Below, in pieces: positions 17,636 to 25,199 of a stretch of 59,854 nt of DNA. The DNA comes from Actinomycetes bacterium. GTDB taxonomy: Bacteria > Actinomycetota > Actinomycetes > S36-B12. The translations under genes and the position numbers were made by a program. Below the pieces are notes generated by a model. The model saw only the letters and a program-made list of their open reading frames with translations, was not told the DNA's origin and ran no database searches. Position 1 is the first letter of the stretch. Each line of letters begins with the position of its first letter. Location: NCBI GenBank assembly GCA_014190275.1, contig BJGE01000007.1:1-59854 (forward strand). Reading direction: 5' to 3'.

Positions 17636-18502
17636 CTAGGCCTTGGCCAGGGTGCCGAGATAAAGCTCAATAACCTTCGGGTCGTTTGCCAAAGAGGCCC
17701 CGCTGCCGGTGTAGGCGTTCTTGCCCTGATCCAGCACATACCCACGGTCGACAATCTGCAGGCAGCGCCGGGCATTTTGCTCAACGATGATTACCGTGAC
17801 ACCAGATGCATTAATGCCCTTGACTCGCACAAATACTTCGTCTTGCAGCGCTGGGCTAAGCCCAGCACTTGGCTCATCCAGGAGGAGCACGCTGGGGGCC
17901 ATCATGAGTGCCCGGCCCATCGCGACCATCTGACGCTCGCCACCGGAGAGCGACCCGGTGCGCTGCTTACGTCGAGTGCCAAGGGCCGGGAAAAGGTCGG
18001 TAACGGCCTCAAAACGCTCTTTAAAGGCCTTCGGGTCCTGGTAAGCGCCCATCTGCATGTTCTCCTCGATAGTCAGCGAGGGGAACACATTGTTGTTTTG
18101 CGGTACGAAGCCAACACCGCGTTTGACCAGTTGGTCGGCCCGTAGGTTGGTGATGTCCTCATCTCGCAGCAGGACGGCCCCGGAGGTGACGTTAACCAAG
18201 CCGAATAGGGCCTTTAGCAGGGTCGACTTACCGGCACCGTTGGGGCCGATGATCCCGACTAACTCGCCCTCCTTGGCGTATAGATCCGAGCCATTGAGGA
18301 TATTGACCCCGGGGAAGTAACCGGCGATGAGTTTATCGGCGCGGATCAAGGCCCCGACGGCCTCCGAGTCGTGCTGCTGCTCGATGGTGGCCTCGTGGCT
18401 GTGCGTGGTCCTGGAGGCATCAAGATTGAGTTCCCGGGAGAACTCGGAGATGTCATCTGGGCTGCCGGTCGGCGGTAAGTCACTGGGTTCAAGGAAACTC
18501 AT
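17636..18502 (-). CDS. livF: ABC transporter ATP-binding protein LivF-like
   Basis: A nucleotide-binding subunit of the branched-chain amino acid-type importer. It has Walker A GPNGAGKST (about residues 86-94), signature LSGGERQMVAMGRAL and Walker B VLLLDEPSAGLSP. Compared with ordinary LivF (about 235 aa), this 288-aa protein carries an N-terminal extension of some 50 polar residues (DLPPTGSPDDISEF, THSHEATIEQQH) of unknown role. The ATG at 18502 overlaps livG by 4 nt. It is the last gene of the operon. Confidence 0.92.
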   Translation of the reverse strand: MSFLEPSDLPPTGSPDDISEFSRELNLDASRTTHSHEATIEQQHDSEAVGALIRADKLIAGYFPGVNILNGSDLYAKEGELVGIIGPNGAGKSTLLKALFGLVNVTSGAVLLRDEDITNLRADQLVKRGVGFVPQNNNVFPSLTIEENMQMGAYQDPKAFKERFEAVTDLFPALGTRRKQRTGSLSGGERQMVAMGRALMMAPSVLLLDEPSAGLSPALQDEVFVRVKGINASGVTVIIVEQNARRCLQIVDRGYVLDQGKNAYTGSGASLANDPKVIELYLGTLAKA

Positions 18503-19389
18503 ATGGTATCTCCGGTCGTCAGCGATTCGCCAGATTCGGTTAGGGCTCTTTCATGATGGGCTCCGAGATAGGCGTCAATAACCTCAGGGTTCTTCATGAC
18601 GTCACCGGGCGGCCCTTCGGCAATGATCTGGCCCTGGGCCATCACGATTACCCAGTCGCTGATGTCGTGGACCATGTCCATGTCATGCTCAACGAAGAGC
18701 ACGGTGGCGCCTTCCTCGCGAATCATTTTTATGTGCTGGAGCAGGCTTTGCGTGAGGGCCGGATTAACCCCGGCCATGGGCTCATCAAGCATGATGAGTT
18801 CCGGTTCTGACATCAAGGCGCGGGCCATTTCCAGTAATTTGCGTTGCCCACCTGATAACGAACCGGCAAAATCTGTGCGCTTGGCGTCAAGGCTGAAACG
18901 TTTGAGGAGCAGGTCAGCGCGTTCGGTGTTGTTGGCTTCTTGGCGCCGCCATAAGAACGGCAACAGCGATGCCCAAAGGTGCTCACCGCGCTGACCCTTG
19001 GCGCCCAACAACATGTTGTCGATAACTCGTAAACGGTTCAAAGCTTTGGTGAGCTGGAAGGTGCGTACCATGCCAAGGCGGGCCACCCGATAGGGGGAGA
19101 GCCGTCCCATAGACCTGCCGTTGAAAGACCAGGTCCCCTCATCTGGTGCATCAAAACCGGTCAGCAGGTTGAAAAAGGTCGTCTTACCGGCACCATTAGG
19201 CCCGATTAGCGCGGTGATCGAGCCGCGCTGAACCTCAACATGCTCAACGTCAACCGCCGATAACCCACCGAAGCGGCGTACGACAGAACTAGCCACCAAG
19301 ATTGGATCGGGCTTTGGCGCACCCGGCACTTTGGGCACACCGGCGAGGACTGCTTGCGCTTCCAGCGCGCGCTGGCCATTAGCGGGCAT
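18499..19389 (-). CDS. livG: ABC transporter ATP-binding protein LivG-like
   Basis: The second ATPase of the importer. The ATG at 19389 is preferred to a GTG 24 nt upstream because a GAGAGAG purine run precedes it and no site precedes the GTG. Walker A GPNGAGKTT (about 63-71), signature LSGGQRKLLEMARAL, Walker B LIMLDEPMAGVNP and the H-loop FVEHDMD are intact. The 296-aa length includes a short N-terminal tail. It overlaps livM by 11 nt. Confidence 0.92.
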   Translation of the reverse strand: MPANGQRALEAQAVLAGVPKVPGAPKPDPILVASSVVRRFGGLSAVDVEHVEVQRGSITALIGPNGAGKTTFFNLLTGFDAPDEGTWSFNGRSMGRLSPYRVARLGMVRTFQLTKALNRLRVIDNMLLGAKGQRGEHLWASLLPFLWRRQEANNTERADLLLKRFSLDAKRTDFAGSLSGGQRKLLEMARALMSEPELIMLDEPMAGVNPALTQSLLQHIKMIREEGATVLFVEHDMDMVHDISDWVIVMAQGQIIAEGPPGDVMKNPEVIDAYLGAHHERALTESGESLTTGDTI

Positions 19390-20365
19390 CAAGGGCCAAC
19401 TCTCTCTTGTCACCGAAGATGCCTTGCGGTCTAAAGATCATCAAGCCCATCAAGCCCAACCCAACCAGGATGAACCTAATCGGCCCAACATCGGTCGGTA
19501 ATAGGAAGGTGATCCAACCAGCTGCAATCATCTGATTTAGGAATTCCCCGACGAATACCAGCAGGAACCAGAAGATGATGGCACCAACAATCGGCCCGAA
19601 GACCCGGGCCGCACCACCCAGCAGCAAAATCGTGTAGGAGAAGAAAGTAACGTCTGGAACGAAGTTATCCGGTTGAACCGATTGCTTGGCAATGGCCCAG
19701 ACGATGCCACCAACGGTGCCGAGTAAGCCCCCAAGGATGAGCGCCTGCATCTTGTAGACATAGGCATTCTTCCCAAGTGAAACGACGGCGTTCTCGTCTT
19801 CGCGGATACCCTTGACTACGCGACCCCAAGGGCTGCGCACGAGCAGCCAGGTAGCAAGGGTGAAGATCGCGATAAGGGACCAACCAACTGTTACCACCCA
19901 AAGGTCTTGCCGGGTCCAGGTCAAAAATGGCAGATCGATATCGGCATGGAACGGGTTCAGGTCATGGAAAGCCTGGCCCATCTTGCCGTTGATGCCATTA
20001 GCTCCGCCGAAGGTGTCCCGCAGGGCAATCGAACGCACCATTAGCCGAATAATTTCGCTTGTTGCGATAGTGACGATGGCCAGATAGTCGGCCCGAAGGC
20101 GCAGCGTCGGGATACCCAAAACAAGTGCGAGCGCCACCGAAGCCAACAGCCCAATCGGTATCGCGGCCCAAAGGCTGGCGCCGAAGCTGATCACGATGAC
20201 GCCGACGGAGTATGCGCCGATTGCCGCGAAGGCAACCTGGCCAAAGTTCAGTAGGCCGGTATACCCGAACTGCAGGTTTAGGCCCATCGCCGCAAGGCAG
20301 TAGATGATGGCCGTGACACCCAGTGCTTGGGTGATGGACTGTCCGAGTACAAAAGTGAGATCCAT
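19379..20365 (-). CDS. livM: Branched-chain amino acid-type ABC permease LivM-like
   Basis: An inner-membrane permease subunit of 328 aa with about nine hydrophobic segments. The family stretch GLNLQFGYTGLLNFGQVAFAAIGAY is near the N-terminus and GGLLGTVGGIVWA in the cytoplasmic-loop region. The C-terminus ends in RPQGIFGDKRE, typical of LivM. Its start lies 3 nt after livH. It would pair with LivH to form the channel. Confidence 0.93.
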   Translation of the reverse strand: MDLTFVLGQSITQALGVTAIIYCLAAMGLNLQFGYTGLLNFGQVAFAAIGAYSVGVIVISFGASLWAAIPIGLLASVALALVLGIPTLRLRADYLAIVTIATSEIIRLMVRSIALRDTFGGANGINGKMGQAFHDLNPFHADIDLPFLTWTRQDLWVVTVGWSLIAIFTLATWLLVRSPWGRVVKGIREDENAVVSLGKNAYVYKMQALILGGLLGTVGGIVWAIAKQSVQPDNFVPDVTFFSYTILLLGGAARVFGPIVGAIIFWFLLVFVGEFLNQMIAAGWITFLLPTDVGPIRFILVGLGLMGLMIFRPQGIFGDKRELALDAR

Positions 20366-20368
20366 TGG

Positions 20369-21655
20369 TTAGCCCACCCGCTCTCGGCGGCCCAGAATTC
20401 CTTGTGGTCGCACCAGCAAGATGATGATCATGAGGAACAGTGCACCCACCGTCTTCATCTCGGTGGGGATGAATAAGGTCGAAAGTTGTACAAACATGCC
20501 AACAACCAGCGCGCCGACGATTGCTCCATAAATAGTCCCGAGCCCGCCGAGGGTCACGGCCGCGAACATCACTAAGAGTAAGCGCTGGCCCATATTCCAA
20601 GTCACGTCCTGGGTTGATCCCAGATAGATGCCCGCGAAGGCGGCGAGCCCGGCACCGAGAATCCAGACCACCGAGATCACCCGTTCGACGTCAATGCCGG
20701 TGGCGGAGGCCAGGGCCGGGTTGTCAGAGACCGCCCGGGTGGCCTTGCCGATGCGGGAGCGTTGCAGCCAACTCACCGTGGCCGCGATGGCAATAGCCGC
20801 CAAGATCGCGAACACAATGGACTTCGGGGTGATACTCACCGGTCCGAATGCCAAGCCCGATTGACCGGCAAATTGTTGGTAACTGCGCGGTGAGCCACCA
20901 AATAAAAGCAGCAGCGTGTACCGGATGGTGATTGCCAACCCGATCGTCACGACCATACTGGCGATCAGCCCGGTCTTGCGCCGGCGCAGCGGTTTCCAGA
21001 GGATCTTGTTCTGGCCCCAGCCCCAGAGCATCGCACTGATCAGCACCGCGAGCGGCGCCGCGATAATCAGGTTCAATCCCAGTTCGTTTAACACGATGGC
21101 GGTAAAAGCTCCCAAGGTGAGCAGTTCACCGTGCGAGAAGTTTGTCAGCCCGGTGGTGCCGAAAATAAGGTTCAAACCAACCGCCCCCAGGGCGATCAAG
21201 ATCCCGAAAAATAGCCCATCCACCAGCAGTTGGGAAATGCGAGCCCAGGTGAATGAACTGGCGGTAGCGCCACCGCCCCCGTCACCACTTGAGAACCCAA
21301 ACAGCACCTTTTTGTCGCCCATCAGCACCAAGATCGACCGGCTTTGGTCCTCCGGCTTAGTAAAGGACACACCGGCCGGCAAGGTGGTTTCGTCAACACT
21401 CAACAGGTATTTGCCGCCCTTGGGAACTTCAATGCGAAATACCCCATCGGGACCGGAGACAACGGTGTCCGTGAAGCCCTCAGCGGACGCTGTGACCGAG
21501 ACATTTGCCAGTGGCGCCCCGTCTGGCCCTTTTAAGGTGCCGACGATTGCGGTACCGGCTGCCGCTGCGGGAGGAGCGAACGCGAGTAGGAGGCAGGCGA
21601 ATACCCCGGCTAATAGCGCCCCGCTGAGCAATCGCGGCTTGGTCCCGGTACGAAT
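20369..21655 (-). CDS. livH: LivH-like ABC permease fused to an N-terminal carboxypeptidase-regulatory-like domain
   Basis: About 428 aa. The C-terminal 290 residues are a LivH permease (GLNLIFGTTGLTNFSHGEL, TLGGLGTIYGAIVGAL, RPQGILGRRERVG). In front are a signal peptide (LLSGALLAGVFACLLLAFAPPAAAA) and an extracytoplasmic beta-sandwich of the carboxypeptidase regulatory/CNA-B type (GTLKGPDGAPLANVSV, VSGPDGVFRIEVPKGGKYLL). No ATG, GTG or TTG lies at a sensible place. A perfect GGAGG, spacer of 5, is followed by ATT at 21653-21655, so I propose an AUU start. The upstream ATGs at 21817 and 21790 would run into the thioesterase and give no signal peptide at the N-terminus. Confidence 0.8.
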   Translation of the reverse strand: MRTGTKPRLLSGALLAGVFACLLLAFAPPAAAAGTAIVGTLKGPDGAPLANVSVTASAEGFTDTVVSGPDGVFRIEVPKGGKYLLSVDETTLPAGVSFTKPEDQSRSILVLMGDKKVLFGFSSGDGGGGATASSFTWARISQLLVDGLFFGILIALGAVGLNLIFGTTGLTNFSHGELLTLGAFTAIVLNELGLNLIIAAPLAVLISAMLWGWGQNKILWKPLRRRKTGLIASMVVTIGLAITIRYTLLLLFGGSPRSYQQFAGQSGLAFGPVSITPKSIVFAILAAIAIAATVSWLQRSRIGKATRAVSDNPALASATGIDVERVISVVWILGAGLAAFAGIYLGSTQDVTWNMGQRLLLVMFAAVTLGGLGTIYGAIVGALVVGMFVQLSTLFIPTEMKTVGALFLMIIILLVRPQGILGRRERVG

Positions 21656-21660
21656 GCTGA

Positions 21661-21665
21661 CCTCC
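21661..21665 (-). promoter_or_regulatory. Shine-Dalgarno GGAGG deciding the livH AUU start
   Basis: On the minus strand GGCGAGGAGG is followed by TCAGC and then ATT. This is the only strong ribosome-binding site in front of the predicted signal peptide. Confidence 0.65.
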
Positions 21666-21722
21666 TCGCCTTCACCTTGTTGACGTCTGCAGCATAGCCC
21701 GATAACACGCGAGTCGGGGAGG

Positions 21723-22154
21723 TTAACCCCGGCGTAATTTCCGCAGGAGGCAGGTAAGCCGGGCGGTGCACACCAGGTGTCCGTCGTCATCAGTAATGGT
21801 GATGTTGTACGTGGCAACGGTTTGTCCTTCGTGCAGGGGGGTGGCCACCCCTGTTACCAGGCCGGCGCGTACGGCCCGGTGGTGGGTACAAGATAAATCA
21901 ACCCCAACAACCATGCGGTCTGGGCCCGCGTGCAGGGCGCCGGCGATGGAGCCAAGGCTCTCGGCGAGCACCGCACTGGCCCCGCCGTGCAATAGGCCGT
22001 AAGGCTGGGTATTGCCCTCGACGGGCATCGTGGCAACAACTCGACCAGGCACCGCCTCGGTAACGTGAATCTGCATCCGCTCAGCTAGTGCGCCGGCACC
22101 GGAGCCGGCCATTTGGGTGATTAGCGCAACTTGGTGCTCTTCTTGCTCGCTCAT
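21723..22154 (-). CDS. PaaI-family hotdog thioesterase
   Basis: A 143-aa acyl-CoA thioesterase of the PaaI/YbgC-like hotdog superfamily. The core signature PYGLLHGGASAVLAESLGS contains the usual HGG catalytic stretch, followed by DLSCTHHRAVRAGLVTG. The ATG at 22154 is preferred over the TTG at 22160 because the -10 hexamer TACAGT is exactly 6 nt upstream. Homologues in this position are often annotated as 1,4-dihydroxy-2-naphthoyl-CoA hydrolase-like; the substrate is not shown by the sequence. Confidence 0.88.
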   Translation of the reverse strand: MSEQEEHQVALITQMAGSGAGALAERMQIHVTEAVPGRVVATMPVEGNTQPYGLLHGGASAVLAESLGSIAGALHAGPDRMVVGVDLSCTHHRAVRAGLVTGVATPLHEGQTVATYNITITDDDGHLVCTARLTCLLRKLRRG

Positions 22155-22160
22155 GGGCAA

Positions 22161-22166
22161 ACTGTA
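22161..22166 (-). promoter_or_regulatory. -10 hexamer TACAGT of the thioesterase gene (leaderless)
   Basis: On the minus strand TACAGT ends 6 nt before the ATG at 22154. It lies 44 nt from the divergent polA -10. Confidence 0.55.
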
Positions 22167-22210
22167 TGGCCCTTCGGCACGGGTAGTCTGCTCGGACCAC
22201 TCGGCGCCTT

Positions 22211-22216
22211 TAGGAT
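22211..22216 (+). promoter_or_regulatory. -10 hexamer TAGGAT of polA (leaderless)
   Basis: TAGGAT ends 6 nt before the polA ATG at 22223, with no Shine-Dalgarno sequence between. Confidence 0.6.
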
Positions 22217-22222
22217 CAAGAA

Positions 22223-24898
22223 ATGTCCAAGATTAGGCTGTTGCTACTTGATGGCCACTCACTTGCCTACCGGGCTTTCTACGCCCTGCCCGTTGAAAAT
22301 TTCGCCACGACCACCGGCCAACCCACCAATGCGGTCTACGGCTTTACGTCGATGTTGATCAATGTGCTTCGCGATGAGCAACCAACCCATGTTGCCGTGG
22401 CTTTTGATGTCTCACGACACACCTTCCGCTCCGAGGAGTTCCCCGCATATAAAGCTAACCGGGCGGCCTCGCCGCCGGAGTTCAAAGGTCAGGTCGACTT
22501 AATCCAGGAAGTAGTCCGGGCGATGGGGATCCCAGCGGTGCAATGCGCGGGCTTCGAGGCGGACGATGTCATTGCAACCCTGACCAAACGGGCGCTCAGC
22601 GCTGACGGTGAAGTTCTCATTGTGACCGGTGACCGTGATGCCTTTCAATTGGTCAATGCTGAAGTGACCGTGCTCTACCCGAAGAAAGGGGTTTCCGATC
22701 TCGCCCGGATGACCCCTGATGCGGTTCAGGAGCGGTACGGGTTAAGCCCGGCTCAGTACCCAGACTATGCAGCGCTGCGTGGTGATCCGAGTGACAACCT
22801 GCCGGGGATCCCAGGTGTTGGCGAGAAGACCGCGGCTAAATGGATCAACGAGTATGGCTCCCTCGCCGCTTTGATCGACCGGGTAACCGAGGTGCCGGGT
22901 AAGGCCGGGCAAGCGCTACGTACCGCCTTGCCCCAGGTGCTAATTAACCGTGAGCTCACCGCACTGCGCACCGATGTACCAATCGATCTTGAGGTCCTCG
23001 AGTGCGAACTACTGCCTTGGAATGACGCGGCGGTCGAACAGATTTTCGAAGCCTTGCAATTTCGAACCCTGCGGGACCGACTATTTGCTGGTCGCCCCAA
23101 GACCGGCAAAGGCCAAGCCGAACGAACAGTTGGTGCGGAGTCTAAATCCCAGCGACCGACGCTGCCCGCTGCTGTTGTTGGTGGCGACCAGACGAAGGCT
23201 TGGCTGGCCGCGCTCCGGCCGCCTTGTGCGGTTGCCTTTGCAGGTACTTGGGGTCGCGGGATCGGCGTGCTTGACGCCATCGGCGTTGTTGATGCCGCAG
23301 GAGTTACCGGGGTCATCGAGGTGGTAGATCAAAGTGCCAGAAATGCAGTACTGGACTGGCTTGCTAACCCAACAGTCACCAAATGGACACATGATGCGAA
23401 AGGGCCAGCGCTCGCGCTAGCCAGTGCCGGTTCGACCATTCAAGGTTTGGTATTTGATACGGCGCTGGCGGCCTACGTAATTGCGCCGGGGCAGCGGTCC
23501 TTCGTGCTGGGCGATGTGGCGAGTCGATTAATAGGACGCGAACTGCTGACCGAGAGCTCAGCTGGCCAATTGAGTTTTCCTGACGCCCAAGCACACGAGG
23601 GCCTGGTCGAACAGGCGGCGGTGATTGGTGAGCTAACCATTGCTCTTACGGCATCCTTGGAAGCTGAAGATGCCTTAAGAGTTCTCGAGGGCATCGAGCT
23701 GCCTTTGGTTGATGTCCTTGCCCGAATGGAGGCTGCCGGTATTGCTGTTGACGTGGCGGCGCTAGAAAGTCTGTCGACTGAATTTGGGGCGACTATGCGT
23801 GACGCCGAGAACAGAGCCCACGAAATTGTCGGTCGTCCATTCAATCTGGGATCGCCTAAGCAACTTCAAGAGGTGCTGTTCGTGGAGCGCAAGTTGCCCA
23901 AGACGAAGAAGATCAAGACCGGCTATACGACCGATGCTGAAGCACTGCAGTCACTGTATGCGAAGACAAACGACCCGTTGATTGAGCAACTACTGAATTG
24001 GCGTGATCGCTCAAAGTTACGACAAACCGTCGACGGGTTACTGCCGCTTGCGGATAAGGCACATCGAATCCATACGACTTTTAACCAGACGACGACATCA
24101 ACCGGTCGGCTTTCGAGTACCGACCCGAACCTGCAGAACATCCCCATTCGCACCGAAGCCGGGCGCCGGATTCGCGAGTGCTTCATTGTTGGCACGGGCT
24201 ATGAAGGTCTACTAACTGCTGATTACAGTCAAATCGAAATGCGCATCATGGCGCATGCCTCTGCAGACGCTGGGCTCATCGATGCGTTCATCAGTGGGGA
24301 AGATCTGCACACCACGGTGGCGAGCCGGGTGTTCGGGGTGGCACCGGGGCTGGTTGATGCCGAGATGCGCCGGCGCACCAAAGCGATGTCCTATGGGTTG
24401 GCTTATGGATTATCGGCATTTGGGCTATCGCAACAGTTGGGGATTGGCCCCCAGGAAGCTGGGGCGCTAATGAACGAGTACTTCACGCGATTTGGTGGGG
24501 TGCGAGATTATTTGGCCGCGGTAGTCGAAAGCGCACGCCAATGCGGTTATACCCAGACGATGTTTGGCCGCCGGCGGTACTTACCGGACTTGAATAGTGA
24601 TAACCGACAACGCCGGGAAATGGCCGAGCGGATGGCACTTAATGCGCCTATTCAAGGCACCGCTGCCGACATCGTGAAGATCGCGATGCTGGCTGTTGAT
24701 GCGGCACTTAAGGCTAATCAACTCCAGAGCCGAATGCTACTTCAGGTTCATGATGAACTCGTGCTAGAAGTATTCCCGGGGGAGCGAGCCGGCTTAGAGC
24801 AACTCGTTCGCAACGCAATGGCCGGAGCTGCCCAGCTGGCGGTGCCACTTGATGTGTCAATCGGGTTTGGGCGCTCCTGGGACGCCGCCGCCCACTAG
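22223..24898 (+). CDS. polA: DNA polymerase I
   Basis: Fills repair gaps and removes Okazaki primers. The N-terminal 5'-nuclease domain (LLDGHSLAYRAFYALP, GFEADDVIATL, VTGDRDAFQL, GDPSDNLPGIPGVGEKTA) is intact. The middle 3'-5' exonuclease-like domain lacks the DxE metal site (the strand reads CAVAFAGTWG), so proofreading is probably absent, as in many actinobacterial enzymes. The polymerase domain has motif A DYSQIEMRI (Asp667), motif B RRRTKAMSYGLAYG and motif C VHDELVLE (His843, Asp844). The length is 891 aa. Confidence 0.97.
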   Translation: MSKIRLLLLDGHSLAYRAFYALPVENFATTTGQPTNAVYGFTSMLINVLRDEQPTHVAVAFDVSRHTFRSEEFPAYKANRAASPPEFKGQVDLIQEVVRAMGIPAVQCAGFEADDVIATLTKRALSADGEVLIVTGDRDAFQLVNAEVTVLYPKKGVSDLARMTPDAVQERYGLSPAQYPDYAALRGDPSDNLPGIPGVGEKTAAKWINEYGSLAALIDRVTEVPGKAGQALRTALPQVLINRELTALRTDVPIDLEVLECELLPWNDAAVEQIFEALQFRTLRDRLFAGRPKTGKGQAERTVGAESKSQRPTLPAAVVGGDQTKAWLAALRPPCAVAFAGTWGRGIGVLDAIGVVDAAGVTGVIEVVDQSARNAVLDWLANPTVTKWTHDAKGPALALASAGSTIQGLVFDTALAAYVIAPGQRSFVLGDVASRLIGRELLTESSAGQLSFPDAQAHEGLVEQAAVIGELTIALTASLEAEDALRVLEGIELPLVDVLARMEAAGIAVDVAALESLSTEFGATMRDAENRAHEIVGRPFNLGSPKQLQEVLFVERKLPKTKKIKTGYTTDAEALQSLYAKTNDPLIEQLLNWRDRSKLRQTVDGLLPLADKAHRIHTTFNQTTTSTGRLSSTDPNLQNIPIRTEAGRRIRECFIVGTGYEGLLTADYSQIEMRIMAHASADAGLIDAFISGEDLHTTVASRVFGVAPGLVDAEMRRRTKAMSYGLAYGLSAFGLSQQLGIGPQEAGALMNEYFTRFGGVRDYLAAVVESARQCGYTQTMFGRRRYLPDLNSDNRQRREMAERMALNAPIQGTAADIVKIAMLAVDAALKANQLQSRMLLQVHDELVLEVFPGERAGLEQLVRNAMAGAAQLAVPLDVSIGFGRSWDAAAH

Positions 24899-25199
24899 TT
24901 GATCCGGCTTAAATTTCCCCGAACCACCCCTGATCCACTTACCCCGGCCCCGGGCTAACCGGCGGTGGCAACCAACGCGATGGCTCCACCTGCCCCAAAA
25001 CAGGTGCCGGTGGCCGCCCGGCGGTTAGGTAACCGCCTTGATGGCGTATCCTTTGCGGGTTACGAGCAGGAGTGCGGCCCCAGACCTAGTGGGCCGCGCC
25101 AGTTCATTGGTTTGGCCCGTTGGGCCCGGCCTGGGCACCGGCGAGTAACGCCAACGGATTGTGTTCAATGCATCCCTATCCACCGGAGCCACTTACTCC
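24899..25199. other. polA-rpsA intergenic region with successive hairpins
   Basis: No gene is supported in these 301 bases. It contains three inverted repeats: GGCGGTTA/TAACCGCC (25020-25037, 2-nt centre), GCGGCCC/GGGCCGC (25074-25080 and 25091-25097) and a short GGCCC/GGGCC near 25117-25130. A CACCTG/CAGGTG pair lies near 24997-25016. TATCCT at 25046-25051 would fit a -10 hexamer, giving an rpsA leader of roughly 140 nt. A structured regulatory leader is possible but unproven. Confidence 0.5.

Noticed and set aside
21656-21817. Long livH reading from 21817 with 54 extra residues
   Set aside because: Would overlap the thioesterase gene by about 95 nt and hide the signal peptide inside the protein.
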